Program-made: the position numbers and the translations under genes
Shown: one piece after another, positions 24,251 through 33,217 of the stretch
How positions within the stretch are numbered: position 1 is the first letter of the stretch
Layout of the letters: every line of letters begins with the position of its first letter
Source: JADKCL01 sp031424495
GTDB lineage: Bacteria; Bacteroidota; Bacteroidia; J057; JADKCL01
DNA: 37,802 nt
Assembly (NCBI GenBank): GCA_031424495.1
Contig: JANPHP010000064.1
Location: forward strand, 1 to 37,802
Direction: 5' to 3'
Notes under the pieces: generated by a model
Database searches by the model: none
The model's input: only the letters and a program-made list of their open reading frames with translations
Told to the model about the DNA's origin: nothing

Positions 24251-25921
24251 TCAGCGTTTCACGAACTTGGCCACCCCGCCAGCATGTAGGTCGCGGATGA
24301 AATAGATACCTGCATCGAGCTCACTTACATCCACGGTTTGCATGTTGGCAACCGACAACTGACGGACTGTCTGGCCCAAGGCATTGACAATCGCAAGTTC
24401 GGTGGGGTTGGATACTTGGATATTGAGCAGACCTTGCGTCGGATTGGGGCTGAGCGAGATCGGGTTCACTGCGAATGCAGCGTCAGCGATGCTGGTCAGC
24501 AGGCTCAGTTTCGTCACGTAGATATCGTTTTCCCCTAGGCTGGTCAGGTTGGCTGTACCTGCATCGGGATCGAAGTCGCAATCATTGGTGAATTGGCCGG
24601 TGAGCAGAACGCTCTCGTTGGCGTCGAGGGCAATGGCATAGCCCCAATCTGTGCCGTCGCCGCCCATGTTTTTGGCCCAGGCAAGGGATATATTGGGGTT
24701 GAATTTGGCGACGAAGATGTCGGTGCCCACGGCATTGTAGAGGTTGGTGACGCCGCCGCCGATCTCAATGTCGATGGTGTCTTGGAAGCCGCCAGTCCAT
24801 ACAACAGCGCCATTTGCATCGAGGGTCAATGCCTTGCCTTCGTCCAATCCAGCGCCGCCGATTTTGACGGCCCATATCAGGTTGCCACTTGCGTCCAAGC
24901 GCGTGAGGTAGGCATCGCTAAAGCCATCGGCGGTGTAAGCCGTTGTGCCAGCGCTAGGGTCAAAATCCACGGTCCCCGTGAATTTACCAGTCAAATACAC
25001 GTTCCCAGTACCATCGACACCGATACCATTACCGATTTCCGTGCCAGGACCGCCCAATTGTTTACCCCATACAAAGTTGCCGACATCATCGAGTTTGGTG
25101 ACGAAGATATCGTAGCCGTCGGCAGTATAATTGGTGGATTGGCTGCCTGGATCGAGATCTACAGTGCCATCAAATTCGCCAGTCACATAGATATTGGCGG
25201 ATCCATCAACGGCAATGGCGATAACTTCGTCGTAGCCAGTGCCTCCAAATTGAACGTCAATGATGCGATTGCCATTGGGATCCAGCTTGAGCACAAAACC
25301 ATCGATCAGCGCCGATGCCGTGGCATTGTCTATCCCCACACCTGGATCAAAATCGACTGTCCCGTCATATTGGCCCCCAACAATGACATTCCCGGAATTG
25401 TCCAGCGTGATCGCTTGTCCGTAACTCGAAGTACCTTCCAGTGTTCGCACCCAAAGGAAATCGCCAGCAGCATCCAATTTCAAGACAAACAAGGCATCTG
25501 AGGCTGGCGCATTCACGATGAAACTATCTACGCCCGGATCAAAATCTGTCGGACCATGAAACCATCCCGTGACGTAAACATCGCCCGAAGTTTGATCCAC
25601 GGCGATTCCCGTGCCATAGTCATTGCCGTCGCTGCTGATTTGTTTCGCCCAGCCGAGGGTGGCATTGGCGTTGAGTTTTGAAATGTAAATATCGCAGCCA
25701 AATGCCGGCGCAGCTGTGAAACTAACCACGCCCAGGCTAGGATCAAAATCAGATGTGCCATAGAAATACCCAGCCGTATAGACATTGCCGGCTGCGTCGG
25801 AGGCGATAGCTTTGCCGGCGGCGAAGCTTGGCCCACCAAAGGTCGCAGCCCAGTCAAGCGATTGGGCAGGCGCAATACCGACCGTGAGCGCCAATGCAAT
25901 CAATAGTAAATGCTTTTTCAT
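24251..25921 (-). CDS. SBBP repeat beta-propeller protein with T9SS sorting domain
   Basis: 556 residues from the ATG at 25921, with signal peptide MKKHLLLIALALTVGIAPA (cut before QSL). The frame is open 54 codons further upstream but only through promoter DNA. The body consists of seven repeats of about 60 residues, each of the form ...GxGIAVDxxGNVYVTGxFxGTVDFDPG... with DFDPG-type turns; this matches the SBBP (seven-bladed beta-propeller) repeat family. Residues about 486-556 are a type-A sorting domain (SLSPNPTQGLLNIQV ... NALGQTVRQL ... LDAGIYFIRDL ... AKFVKR). It is probably a surface or released protein. The truncated gene at 3794-4102 encodes a homologous first blade. It is divergent from the sensor kinase and carries the shared promoter element. 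Confidence 0.88.
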   Translation of the reverse strand: MKKHLLLIALALTVGIAPAQSLDWAATFGGPSFAAGKAIASDAAGNVYTAGYFYGTSDFDPSLGVVSFTAAPAFGCDIYISKLNANATLGWAKQISSDGNDYGTGIAVDQTSGDVYVTGWFHGPTDFDPGVDSFIVNAPASDALFVLKLDAAGDFLWVRTLEGTSSYGQAITLDNSGNVIVGGQYDGTVDFDPGVGIDNATASALIDGFVLKLDPNGNRIIDVQFGGTGYDEVIAIAVDGSANIYVTGEFDGTVDLDPGSQSTNYTADGYDIFVTKLDDVGNFVWGKQLGGPGTEIGNGIGVDGTGNVYLTGKFTGTVDFDPSAGTTAYTADGFSDAYLTRLDASGNLIWAVKIGGAGLDEGKALTLDANGAVVWTGGFQDTIDIEIGGGVTNLYNAVGTDIFVAKFNPNISLAWAKNMGGDGTDWGYAIALDANESVLLTGQFTNDCDFDPDAGTANLTSLGENDIYVTKLSLLTSIADAAFAVNPISLSPNPTQGLLNIQVSNPTELAIVNALGQTVRQLSVANMQTVDVSELDAGIYFIRDLHAGGVAKFVKR

Positions 25922-25958
25922 GTTGAGATTCTTAAATTGATGCTGCAAAGGTGTTTGC

Positions 25959-26009
25959 GGAATGTATTTTCTTGGAGCGCGCAATTCACAAACCGTAGCT
26001 TTGGGTTCA
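25959..26009 (-). promoter_or_regulatory. Promoter with shared upstream element, copy 2
   Basis: On the minus strand: TGAACCCAAA, GCT, then ACGGTTTGTGAATTG (26009-25982). TTTG at 25992-25989, a 22-nt spacer, then TACATTCC at 25966-25959. Start near 25952, about 31 nt before the ATG at 25921. It lies in the 143-bp divergent region shared with the sensor kinase gene. ACGGTTTGT fits 8 of 9 positions of the general LytTR half-site pattern (W-M-M-G-T-T-N-R-K), as recalled. Confidence 0.5.
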
Positions 26010-26064
26010 CAAGGCGCTGTGCAAAGCGCCCTTGTGGTGGCCTTTGTTTTCTTACCTTTAGCAC

Positions 26065-29037
26065 TTGAAGCAGCGCCAACCAATTGATTGTTGGGTTCGG
26101 ATTCCCAAGCGGCTCCTTGCCATCTTATGGTTGGGGTTCATGGCTTTCCAATGCAGCATTTTACAAGCTCAGCATCCGCTCTATTACCCCATCAATGAAG
26201 AACATGGCCTGCCCACAGACGAGATTTACGAAATCGCTCAGGACCATTTTGGGCTGATTTGGGTAGCCTCCAACAGTGGCTTGTTTAGCTACGATGGCAT
26301 ACGCGTGCGGCGCTATTCTCACCCACAGGAGAAAACGAGTGCCACCACTGCCGTCATGCTCGACGCGCAAGACCATGTGTGGTGCCACAACACCGCCGGG
26401 CAAGTCTTTAAATTGGTCGGCGATAGCCTGCAAATGATGCTGGACCCTGTGCCGGAGTCGCCGCTTCGCGCCTTCGTATTTGATCCTGCTGGAGGATTTT
26501 GCGCGCTTGCGAACGACAAGGCATTGCGTTACGATGCAAGGGGTGCGTTGCGGGATAGTTTTTTATTGTCACCAGAGATTCCCCTCACAGCCAAGGTATT
26601 GGATGCGACAATGCGGGGGGACAAACTATTCCTATTCGTTTCCAAAATCGGTGCTTTTGAATTGGATTTTGCAACCAAGCACGAGCAGTTGTGCTTTCAT
26701 AGCGACATCCTCAGCACGGGAGGATTCAATTTTAAGGGCACAGATTTGTATTTGTTCATGATCGATCAGCAAGATCAATCCAAGGAAATATTGCGGTATG
26801 GGTCGGGCATATTTGAGCGGATCTATGCAACCACTGCAGGTGAAGAGTCTGACCGTTGGCTGCGCATCGTTCCAGGTGCCGGCCATGATCGGCTTTGGGT
26901 TTGCACGGGAAATGGCGCGTTTTCCCTCCAAGCGGGCAAAAACGGCTGGCACAAAGGCCCCAAGCGATTTCCAGGAACGCCCATCAGCTCCGTTTTGGAA
27001 GATCATGAAGGCATCGAATGGTTCTCAACCCTCAGTGAGGGATTCTTGGTCGTGCCTTCACCTGAAATCGCAGGTTTAGTCACCACCGACGGCGACGCGC
27101 GTCAAAATAATTTCACGGCGATCGCAGCCCTAGACGATGGCAGCTTGATCTGTGGCAGCTATTTCGGGAAGGTGTTCAAAATCGATACATTGGCAAATGT
27201 CATTCAGGAAATCTTTGTAGATCAAGACAATGAAGGACAATTTCAAGTGAGAAAAATTCTCCAGACAGATGCAAAAATTTTGATCGGTCGCGGGGTGATT
27301 TCCAGTATCGACTTGCCCCACAAACGATTGCAGCGATTTCCGCGCTTTTTTCATGCGCGTGATATCGCAATCGCAGGTCACGAGCTGTATCTGGTCTTGC
27401 CTGCAATCTCTTACAGGTTTTCCTACCAAGGAGCCCTGGTAAGCGACGAAATCCTGTGGGAGACCATCCATCCGCAGGGCGGCAGGGCCGTCGAGGTTGA
27501 TAGCCTGCGTGGAGATGTCTACTTCGCATTCAATGACGGTACTTACCTAGAGCATCTGGGCCATCGCGAGGAATTGCTATTGAACGGTGAAAAGATTTTC
27601 GCCAGCCTATTGTGTGCCTCTGACGAGGGCATGTGGGTAGCGGTTCCGAAAACGGGCTTGCTCTTGTTTCGTGGGGGCAAGCTCGTGCGGGCATTGGGCT
27701 TGCAAGACGGCCTGCCTAGTATTGGCATCAGGGCGCTGTTTGCAGCCCATGACGTCTTGTTTTTTGCAACAGAAGGTCACCTTTGCGCCTTGGATTTGAA
27801 GACCAATGCCATTACCACACTGAGTGCCTCGGTCGGTTTCAACCCGCATCATATCCAGCAAATGGCGGTGAGCAATGGCCGGTTGTGGCTAGCCACAACC
27901 AAGGGCATCGTCGCATTGCCCTTGCCGCTGCACGACTATCGCGCCTTGGCGCCGCCCATCCGCATATGTCAGGTATTGCTCGACCACAAACCTATCGATT
28001 TTGGTAAAGGTTTGCGCATCACCGACCGCAACTCAGACTTGCGCATCGTGTTTGAAGGCATCTCTTTTCGCAGCCGTAGCCGCTTTCATTTTGAATACCG
28101 CATCCCACGCATCGATAGCGCCTGGACGGTGACACCCGCAGCGGCCAACTTTGTAAACTATGCCTCCTTGCAGCCAGGTCGTTTCGATTTTGAAGTGCGA
28201 GCAGTCGATGAAAATGGGATTTGCAGCGATGTTCCCGCGACCTTGCATTTTGAAGTTGCGACACCATTTCAGCAGCAACCTTGGTTTTTTGTCCTGATTG
28301 GCTGCACCCTATTGCTGATTTCCTACGCCATTTTCCATGTGCGTTTGCGCTACCTGCGCCGCCGTCACCGCATCAAAGAGCAGCTCATCCATTCGCAGCT
28401 CACGGCCCTCAAAGCCCAGATGAATCCACACTTTATGTTCAATGCGCTCAACTCCATCCAAGATTTTGTGATCAGCAAAGACGTGCGCAACTCCAATCTC
28501 TACCTCACCAAGTTCAGCACCCTCATGCGCAAGGTGCTCGACGCCTCGGGGCAGGAGCAGGTGCTGCTGAGCGATGAGATTGAGATGCTGCGCCTGTATT
28601 TGGACCTCGAACAATTGCGGTTTGGGGCGGATATGCAATACGAGATCCACTGCGATACAAATGTCGATGTCCATGGCATTTCTATTCCCTCGATGATCAT
28701 TCAGCCTTTTGTCGAGAATGCCATCAAGCATGGGTTGCTGCACAAAAGAGGGGAGAAGCGGCTCTCCATACAGTTTGGCGGCGGCAAGGAGCTCTTGTGT
28801 GCAATCCGCGACAACGGTGTCGGGCGCAAGCGGTCTGCAGAGATTAAACAGCGCGGTGCAGGGCATGTCTCGTTTTCCACTGCGGCGACCGTGAAGCGGT
28901 TGGATTTGATTCAGGCGCTCCACGGCGCGGCTGTGAGTCTTACGATCACAGATTTGGAGGAAAACGGAGAGGCGAGCGGTACGCTGGTGGAGCTGAAACT
29001 ACCGATCATGAACCCCAGCGAACCATTGGTGAATTAA
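26065..29037 (+). CDS. Two-component sensor histidine kinase with periplasmic propellers (LytS/YehU-type kinase)
   Basis: 990 residues. The only usable start is a TTG at 26065, because the signal-like segment (KRLLAILWLGFMAFQCSILQ) begins before the first ATG. Periplasmic part: two-component-propeller repeats, the first being HPLYYPINEEHGLPTDEIYE ... GLIWVASNSGLFSYDG, then a Y_Y_Y domain (about 640-730). A transmembrane segment follows at about 739-760, then a PF06580-type kinase: phospho-acceptor His789 in MNPHFMFNALNSIQ, N-box Asn885 in FVENAIKHG, and the G-box-like DNGVGRKRS. The layout is that of Bacteroidota propeller sensors, which often sense glycans or peptides; the ligand is unknown. 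The response regulator follows 53 bp later. Confidence 0.9.
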   Translation: MKQRQPIDCWVRIPKRLLAILWLGFMAFQCSILQAQHPLYYPINEEHGLPTDEIYEIAQDHFGLIWVASNSGLFSYDGIRVRRYSHPQEKTSATTAVMLDAQDHVWCHNTAGQVFKLVGDSLQMMLDPVPESPLRAFVFDPAGGFCALANDKALRYDARGALRDSFLLSPEIPLTAKVLDATMRGDKLFLFVSKIGAFELDFATKHEQLCFHSDILSTGGFNFKGTDLYLFMIDQQDQSKEILRYGSGIFERIYATTAGEESDRWLRIVPGAGHDRLWVCTGNGAFSLQAGKNGWHKGPKRFPGTPISSVLEDHEGIEWFSTLSEGFLVVPSPEIAGLVTTDGDARQNNFTAIAALDDGSLICGSYFGKVFKIDTLANVIQEIFVDQDNEGQFQVRKILQTDAKILIGRGVISSIDLPHKRLQRFPRFFHARDIAIAGHELYLVLPAISYRFSYQGALVSDEILWETIHPQGGRAVEVDSLRGDVYFAFNDGTYLEHLGHREELLLNGEKIFASLLCASDEGMWVAVPKTGLLLFRGGKLVRALGLQDGLPSIGIRALFAAHDVLFFATEGHLCALDLKTNAITTLSASVGFNPHHIQQMAVSNGRLWLATTKGIVALPLPLHDYRALAPPIRICQVLLDHKPIDFGKGLRITDRNSDLRIVFEGISFRSRSRFHFEYRIPRIDSAWTVTPAAANFVNYASLQPGRFDFEVRAVDENGICSDVPATLHFEVATPFQQQPWFFVLIGCTLLLISYAIFHVRLRYLRRRHRIKEQLIHSQLTALKAQMNPHFMFNALNSIQDFVISKDVRNSNLYLTKFSTLMRKVLDASGQEQVLLSDEIEMLRLYLDLEQLRFGADMQYEIHCDTNVDVHGISIPSMIIQPFVENAIKHGLLHKRGEKRLSIQFGGGKELLCAIRDNGVGRKRSAEIKQRGAGHVSFSTAATVKRLDLIQALHGAAVSLTITDLEENGEASGTLVELKLPIMNPSEPLVN

Positions 29038-29062
29038 GATCAATGCCCAACATTTCTTCCGG

Positions 29063-29070
29063 TAATTTTG
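29063..29070 (+). promoter_or_regulatory. Possible internal promoter -7 box before the response regulator
   Basis: TAATTTTG is an exact TAnnTTTG match, 20 nt before the response-regulator ATG at 29091. No TTTG at the -33 position, so it is uncertain. It could allow extra regulator expression independent of the kinase. Confidence 0.25.
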
Positions 29071-29090
29071 CGACGTATTGAATCAAAGTC

Positions 29091-29858
29091 ATGCAGGAAA
29101 GAAAACTCAAGGCCATCATCATCGACGACGAAGAGCGCGCTAGGCACTCTCTGAGCAGTTTGCTACAAGAGTTTTGTCCAGACGTGGAGGTCATCGGTAT
29201 GGCAGCCAATGTACCCGAAGGCGTCTTGGCGATCAACAAGTTGCGGCCTGACCTTGTCTTTCTCGACATCGAGATGCCCGAGTACAACGGCTTTGAGTTG
29301 TTGGGCTTCTTTAGAGATGTGGACTTTGAATTTGTCTTTGTGACGGCCTACAATGCCTATGCCCTGCGGGCATTTGAGGTCTCGGCGGTCGATTATTTGC
29401 TCAAACCGGTCGAGATTGGATTGCTGCAGGCAGCAGTCGAGAAGGCCAAGCAACGCAGGTTTGCGAGCTCGATGCAGCAGCGCATCGAGGTGCTCAAGGA
29501 AGCCTTCAAGGGCGACGATCTCAAGCGCATCGCCCTCACCGTCAACGACGGATTGCTTTTTGTGGACGTCGCCGACATCGAAGTCTTGGAAGCCGACGGA
29601 GCCTATACCAAAGTCGTTTTGCACAATGGCACGAGCATGCTTGTGAGCAAAAAGCTGAAGCTGTTTGAAGACATCTTGCTCCACCGCCCCAACTTTGCGC
29701 GACCGCACCGCAGCTACATTCTAAACTTGAATTATGTCAAGAAATATGCCCGTGGCGAGAGTTTGCTCTTGATGGACAATGGCACCAGCATCCCTGTGGC
29801 CCGCGAAAAAAAGCAGGAGTTTGAAGCGATGCTGCGGGAGTTGAAAATGGTGCTGTGA
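29091..29858 (+). CDS. LytTR-family response regulator
   Basis: 255 residues. Receiver domain about 5-125: acidic pair in IIIDDEERAR, phospho-acceptor Asp59 in LVFLDIEMPEYNG, the switch Thr in FVFVTAYNAYAL, and Lys in VDYLLKPVE. LytTR DNA-binding domain about 148-250: LFVDVADIEVLEADGAYTKV ... FARPHRSYILNLNYVKKY ... IPVAREKKQEF. LytTR regulators bind direct repeats upstream of promoters. With the kinase ahead of it this makes a complete two-component system. Candidate targets are the neighbouring genes that carry the shared 28-bp promoter element; that link is inference. Confidence 0.93.
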   Translation: MQERKLKAIIIDDEERARHSLSSLLQEFCPDVEVIGMAANVPEGVLAINKLRPDLVFLDIEMPEYNGFELLGFFRDVDFEFVFVTAYNAYALRAFEVSAVDYLLKPVEIGLLQAAVEKAKQRRFASSMQQRIEVLKEAFKGDDLKRIALTVNDGLLFVDVADIEVLEADGAYTKVVLHNGTSMLVSKKLKLFEDILLHRPNFARPHRSYILNLNYVKKYARGESLLLMDNGTSIPVAREKKQEFEAMLRELKMVL

Positions 29859-29875
29859 GTTGCTGTTACAGCAAC
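29859..29875. terminator. Short hairpin between convergent genes
   Basis: GTTGCTGT and ACAGCAAC pair perfectly over 8 bp with a 1-nt loop, immediately after the response-regulator stop and 12 bp from the end of the convergent hydroxylase gene. No U-tract, so a weak or bidirectional terminator at best. Confidence 0.35.
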
Positions 29876-29887
29876 CAGGCAGCATCG

Positions 29888-31093
29888 CTATTTCTTCTTC
29901 AAATAATCTACGGTCACCGGCGGATTCCACATCACCGACCCAAACAAGATCTTGATGCGCACTGTAAATCCGCGATTGTGCCGCAATTCATACAGGATCC
30001 TGAGTGGTCCGCCAAAAACCACCCGCAGTGGATTGTGATATACCTCGGGATTGTCGGTCCAGCCGACGGCAGGCTTCTCGATCGGTGGCTCTTCAAAGGT
30101 CCCGAACAATCGATCCCAGATCAGCCAGGCGCCTGCACCCATATTCACCATCTGATGGCGCTCGGCGGATGAGTGGTGCAGATAATGATAAACGCCCTGC
30201 CCACCGCCTATTTTGAAAATGATGCGCATAATCTTGCTGCGGGAGACCATTTCGTAGTGGGCGGATGAATGGTTGAATATTTCAAAACAATAGGAAATCA
30301 GCGCATAGAGGGCGCTTTCCATGATCAAGGGCTCCGCCCAGACAAGCTTGGTCACGGCGGCCCCGACGAGGACGCGCACGGGAATGAGAAAGAAATCAAA
30401 ATTGTTGGCGAGTGGCGCGCCGAGCGGATGCAGCATGTCGGGCAAGTGGTGCGGCGCATGCACCACATGCCACAGGAAGCGGTTCTTGTGCGTGAGCCAA
30501 TGCTCAAAATAGGCCGTAAAGCTGTACAATGTGAGTACCAATACCAGTGCCATCCACTTGTAGGGCAATGCAATCAGGGTCGGCACTTGTGCTTGCAGCC
30601 ACAACCGCAATTCGGCTCCCGATCTCAAAATGAAATCAAATCCGGAGGAAAAGTTGAATCCTGCGGCCCAGAGGCCCAAGCCTAGCATGATTGCAATGCA
30701 AAAATGCAGCACCAATGTCCCCACGGACGCAGTATTGTACACCAGCAAATTTCGATAGAATTGTCCACGGTCTAAATCCTGCCTGGGCCGAAAAAAGTAG
30801 CCCTCCATGCCGATGAAAATGCGGAAGCCCACGCAGATCACCAGCAATACGATGTACAGCCAAGGAAAAATCTGTGTGGTGAAGTCATAAGCATTGGGCG
30901 AATGGAAGTCTCGCGCCTTGAGGTCCAAATAGGCCGAGAAGCTGATGACCGTAGCTGTGGCGAGAATCACCACCTCCATCAGTACATAAATGACCATCGT
31001 TACGATCGCCCAAGCAGGCACCCAGCGCTGCTTGAGCGCGCGCGCAGGCGTGATCTCAAAGTCCCAGAGTCGTTGCAGGAATCCCGTGGCCAT
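29888..31093 (-). CDS. Sterol desaturase/fatty acid hydroxylase family membrane protein
   Basis: 401 residues from the ATG at 31093; a TTG 20 codons upstream is possible. There are several membrane segments: about 27-52, 80-96, 120-142 and 182-196. The di-iron histidine motifs of the family are all present: H198-x3-H202 (HWLTH), H209-x2-H212-x2-H215-H216 (HVVHAPHH), H275/H279 (NHSSAH), and H303-x2-H306-H307 (HYLHH). Members use a di-iron centre and oxygen to hydroxylate or desaturate lipids, carotenoids or sterols in the membrane. The exact substrate cannot be assigned. It converges on the response regulator gene with only 29 bp between, and no co-transcribed neighbour was seen. Confidence 0.88.
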   Translation of the reverse strand: MATGFLQRLWDFEITPARALKQRWVPAWAIVTMVIYVLMEVVILATATVISFSAYLDLKARDFHSPNAYDFTTQIFPWLYIVLLVICVGFRIFIGMEGYFFRPRQDLDRGQFYRNLLVYNTASVGTLVLHFCIAIMLGLGLWAAGFNFSSGFDFILRSGAELRLWLQAQVPTLIALPYKWMALVLVLTLYSFTAYFEHWLTHKNRFLWHVVHAPHHLPDMLHPLGAPLANNFDFFLIPVRVLVGAAVTKLVWAEPLIMESALYALISYCFEIFNHSSAHYEMVSRSKIMRIIFKIGGGQGVYHYLHHSSAERHQMVNMGAGAWLIWDRLFGTFEEPPIEKPAVGWTDNPEVYHNPLRVVFGGPLRILYELRHNRGFTVRIKILFGSVMWNPPVTVDYLKKK

Positions 31094-31301
31094 GAATGCA
31101 AAGATAGGAGGGGAAGGCTGCTCTGACGCAAATCGAAGGCTGAATTTGGACAAAAAGCGCTCGTCTTTTTGGTGAAATCGAGAGGCTGAGGACTGTGGAT
31201 AGGCTAATTTAATCGCACGTCGTTTGGATGCGAATAAGTATTATCTTACCGAATTAGGCAGTTAACAGCTGTCATGAGCATGTCGGGCGAATCTGGCTCG
31301 G

Positions 31302-32189
31302 CTAAGCCTGATTCCGCAAGGCCTCGACTTCCTCTTCGCTCAGACCCGTAAATTTTGAGACGCGTGCATTGTCAAAGCCCTCGGCGATGAGGTTGAGTGC
31401 GACTTCTGCTTTTCCTTCTGCCTTTCCTTCTACTTTTCCTTCTGCTATTCCTTCTGCTATTCCTTCTGCCTTGCCTTCTGCCTTGCCTTCTTCGCGACCA
31501 ATTCTTCCATAAATACTCTTGACCACTTCTCCCGATTCGTAATCCTTTGCCTTAGCCAACTCAACGGGGTCGAGGTTTCCATACTCGATCAAGCCTGCGG
31601 CACGCTTCACGCCTTCATTTTCCAAATTGAGATTGGGCCTATGTGGGCTGTGGATGGATTGATAGACAAGGTCCAGCCAATCACGAATCGGTAGCGGAGT
31701 ATCCTGTTGTGGGTGATTGGGGTTGAGGATCATCATCTGGTGATCAAAAAGCCGAATCGCTTCGCCTTGGTAGTTGCGAGAGTCAAATTTTGTGATGATC
31801 AATTCCTCCTTCACGGGCTTGCCGGTTTTGTCATCAAACGTATAAGGCATGGTCATCACCACAATCATATACACCGTCTGGTCGAAACCGTATTGCCTGG
31901 AACTTTTCTGCTGCTCAGCTACGACCATCATCAGGTAATGCAGGAATCGATCGAAATTGTAGTCATATTGTACGCGCTGCAACTCGATCACAATGCGTTT
32001 GTCTACCGTTTCGGCAAAAATATCCAGCTTGAAATCGATGTTGCCAACACGAGGAGAGAAGCGCTTCTCGGTTTCAATCGTACCGATTTCTACATCCAAA
32101 TTCAAGATATCCTTCACGAAATGCTCGAATACGAACTTGTCGGTGAAGGCTTTTTTGAAAATGACCTCGTTGTCTAAACTTCCTAGCAT
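31302..32189 (-). CDS. Rpn-family recombination-promoting nuclease / PD-(D/E)XK transposase-like protein
   Basis: 295 residues. The N-terminal two-thirds is a PD-(D/E)XK nuclease of the Rpn/YhgA-like family: it opens FKKAFTDKFVFEHFVKDIL, then the catalytic core NIDFKLDIFAE (Asp56) ... KRIVIELQ (Glu69, Gln71), then YDYNFDRFLHYLMMVVAEQQ. A flexible, charged tail at about 232-262 is built of KAEG/IAEG repeats (12 nt per unit), ending in a short helical segment (RVSKFTGLSEEEVEALRNQA). E. coli RpnA relatives cut DNA and raise RecA-independent recombination. In Bacteroidota this family is usually multi-copy and not clearly mobile. No inverted repeats were seen around it. Confidence 0.85.
   Translation of the reverse strand: MLGSLDNEVIFKKAFTDKFVFEHFVKDILNLDVEIGTIETEKRFSPRVGNIDFKLDIFAETVDKRIVIELQRVQYDYNFDRFLHYLMMVVAEQQKSSRQYGFDQTVYMIVVMTMPYTFDDKTGKPVKEELIITKFDSRNYQGEAIRLFDHQMMILNPNHPQQDTPLPIRDWLDLVYQSIHSPHRPNLNLENEGVKRAAGLIEYGNLDPVELAKAKDYESGEVVKSIYGRIGREEGKAEGKAEGIAEGIAEGKVEGKAEGKAEVALNLIAEGFDNARVSKFTGLSEEEVEALRNQA
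31398..31495. repeat. 12-bp coding repeats in the nuclease tail
   Basis: On the plus strand this is a run of ccttctgccttt, ccttctactttt and ccttctgctatt-type 12-mers, about eight units, encoding KAEG, KVEG and IAEG on the minus strand. The unit length is a multiple of three, so copy-number change lengthens the linker without shifting frame. Confidence 0.7.
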
Positions 32190-32287
32190 GGGCTATTCGA
32201 ATGCTTTTTGCAAAGCAAAGATGGACAAAAGAGCCGTAGAAAGCAAGGTCTAGAAGCAGCGTGCTTCACTCGGAATATCCGATGCCA

Positions 32288-33217
32288 TCATTCACCTTTC
32301 CCACCCAGCCCCTTCAAGCGGGTATTCCCCGGCGTGACGCCAGTGACCTTTTTGAAGGCTCGCACGAAATAGTTGGGGTCTGTGAAGCCCGATGCGTAGC
32401 AGGCTTCTTTGACGCTGATGCCTTCTTGTTGCAGCAGCAGGCGAGCATGCGTGATGCGCTCTTGCAAGACAAATTGTTTGGGCGAAATGCCGAAGGCGGT
32501 CGTGAACTCGCGGTAGAGCTGCGATTTGCTCATGCCAGCCACCTTGCAGAGTTGCTGCACGGTGATGTCGTTGCTCAGGTTGCGGTGGACGAATTGGAGC
32601 AAGGCAGCAAAGGGCGTGAAAACCTTTGCTGCACCAGGCGATAACAAGGCGCTCAACTGCTGCTCCTGCACGATGCCCAGCACCAATTCCTTCAGAAACA
32701 GGTCGGCAAATGTGTCTTTGCGCGGATGCGTGCTGGAAATGACCCGCAGCAATTTGTCGGTAATGCGGGCGATGCTCTCCGTATTGCGCAAGTGGGCATC
32801 GGTCGCATTGATCTCCCAATTGCCCTGTATGCCGCTGGGGAGTGCGGTATTGTTGAGGTAATCGAGCTGCTGCTGTAAGTAGCTGTCCTCGATCACGAGG
32901 GCGCTGCACTGCGTCGGCAACTCAGGTTTGGCATCGGGAAAGTCGATGCGCATCAAGGTATCTCGCGGGCAAATCACCGTTTCGCCCGGCAGGTAATCAA
33001 AATCGTCGAACCCATCTAAGTGCATCACTTTGCGCCCACGCAGCATCGAGGTTACCGTAAAGCCATCAAATTTCAGCTTAAAATCCTCGGCAGGCGTGAG
33101 CGTTTGGTAGATGTTGAGTTCGCAACGGTCCAACGTATAGGCAGACCGGTGCTCGACATCGGTGAGCAGACGTCCGGTCGGGACGAGCGGCATCGGCGAA
33201 ATCTTGTGACCAATCAT
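32288..33217 (-). CDS. AraC family transcriptional regulator, divergent from aldehyde dehydrogenase
   Basis: 309 residues. N-terminal sensing domain about 1-190 (CELNIYQTL ... FTVTSMLRGRKVMHLDGF ... DYLPGETVICPRDTLMRIDF), of the AraC N-terminal type found beside aldehyde dehydrogenase genes. The C-terminal double helix-turn-helix runs from about 205 to 300 (ITVQQLCKVAGMSKSQLYRE ... ISVKEACYASGFTDPNYFVR ... KKVTGVTPGN). It is transcribed away from the aldehyde dehydrogenase across a 147-bp region that should hold the operator. It is probably an activator responding to the aldehyde or parent alcohol, by analogy with other AraC/ALDH pairs. Confidence 0.9.
   Translation of the reverse strand: MIGHKISPMPLVPTGRLLTDVEHRSAYTLDRCELNIYQTLTPAEDFKLKFDGFTVTSMLRGRKVMHLDGFDDFDYLPGETVICPRDTLMRIDFPDAKPELPTQCSALVIEDSYLQQQLDYLNNTALPSGIQGNWEINATDAHLRNTESIARITDKLLRVISSTHPRKDTFADLFLKELVLGIVQEQQLSALLSPGAAKVFTPFAALLQFVHRNLSNDITVQQLCKVAGMSKSQLYREFTTAFGISPKQFVLQERITHARLLLQQEGISVKEACYASGFTDPNYFVRAFKKVTGVTPGNTRLKGLGGKGE

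Noticed and set aside
24593..25501. 302-codon plus-strand frame antisense to the SBBP propeller gene
   Set aside because: It is a shadow of a repetitive coding region; no domain is visible and the minus-strand propeller and sorting domain are clear.
28309..28923. 204-codon minus-strand frame antisense to the sensor kinase
   Set aside because: Lies over the kinase core motifs on the plus strand and has no recognisable domain.
31302..32189. Active insertion sequence around the Rpn-family gene
   Set aside because: No terminal inverted repeats or target duplications were found next to it; Rpn genes in this phylum are usually not parts of intact insertion sequences.
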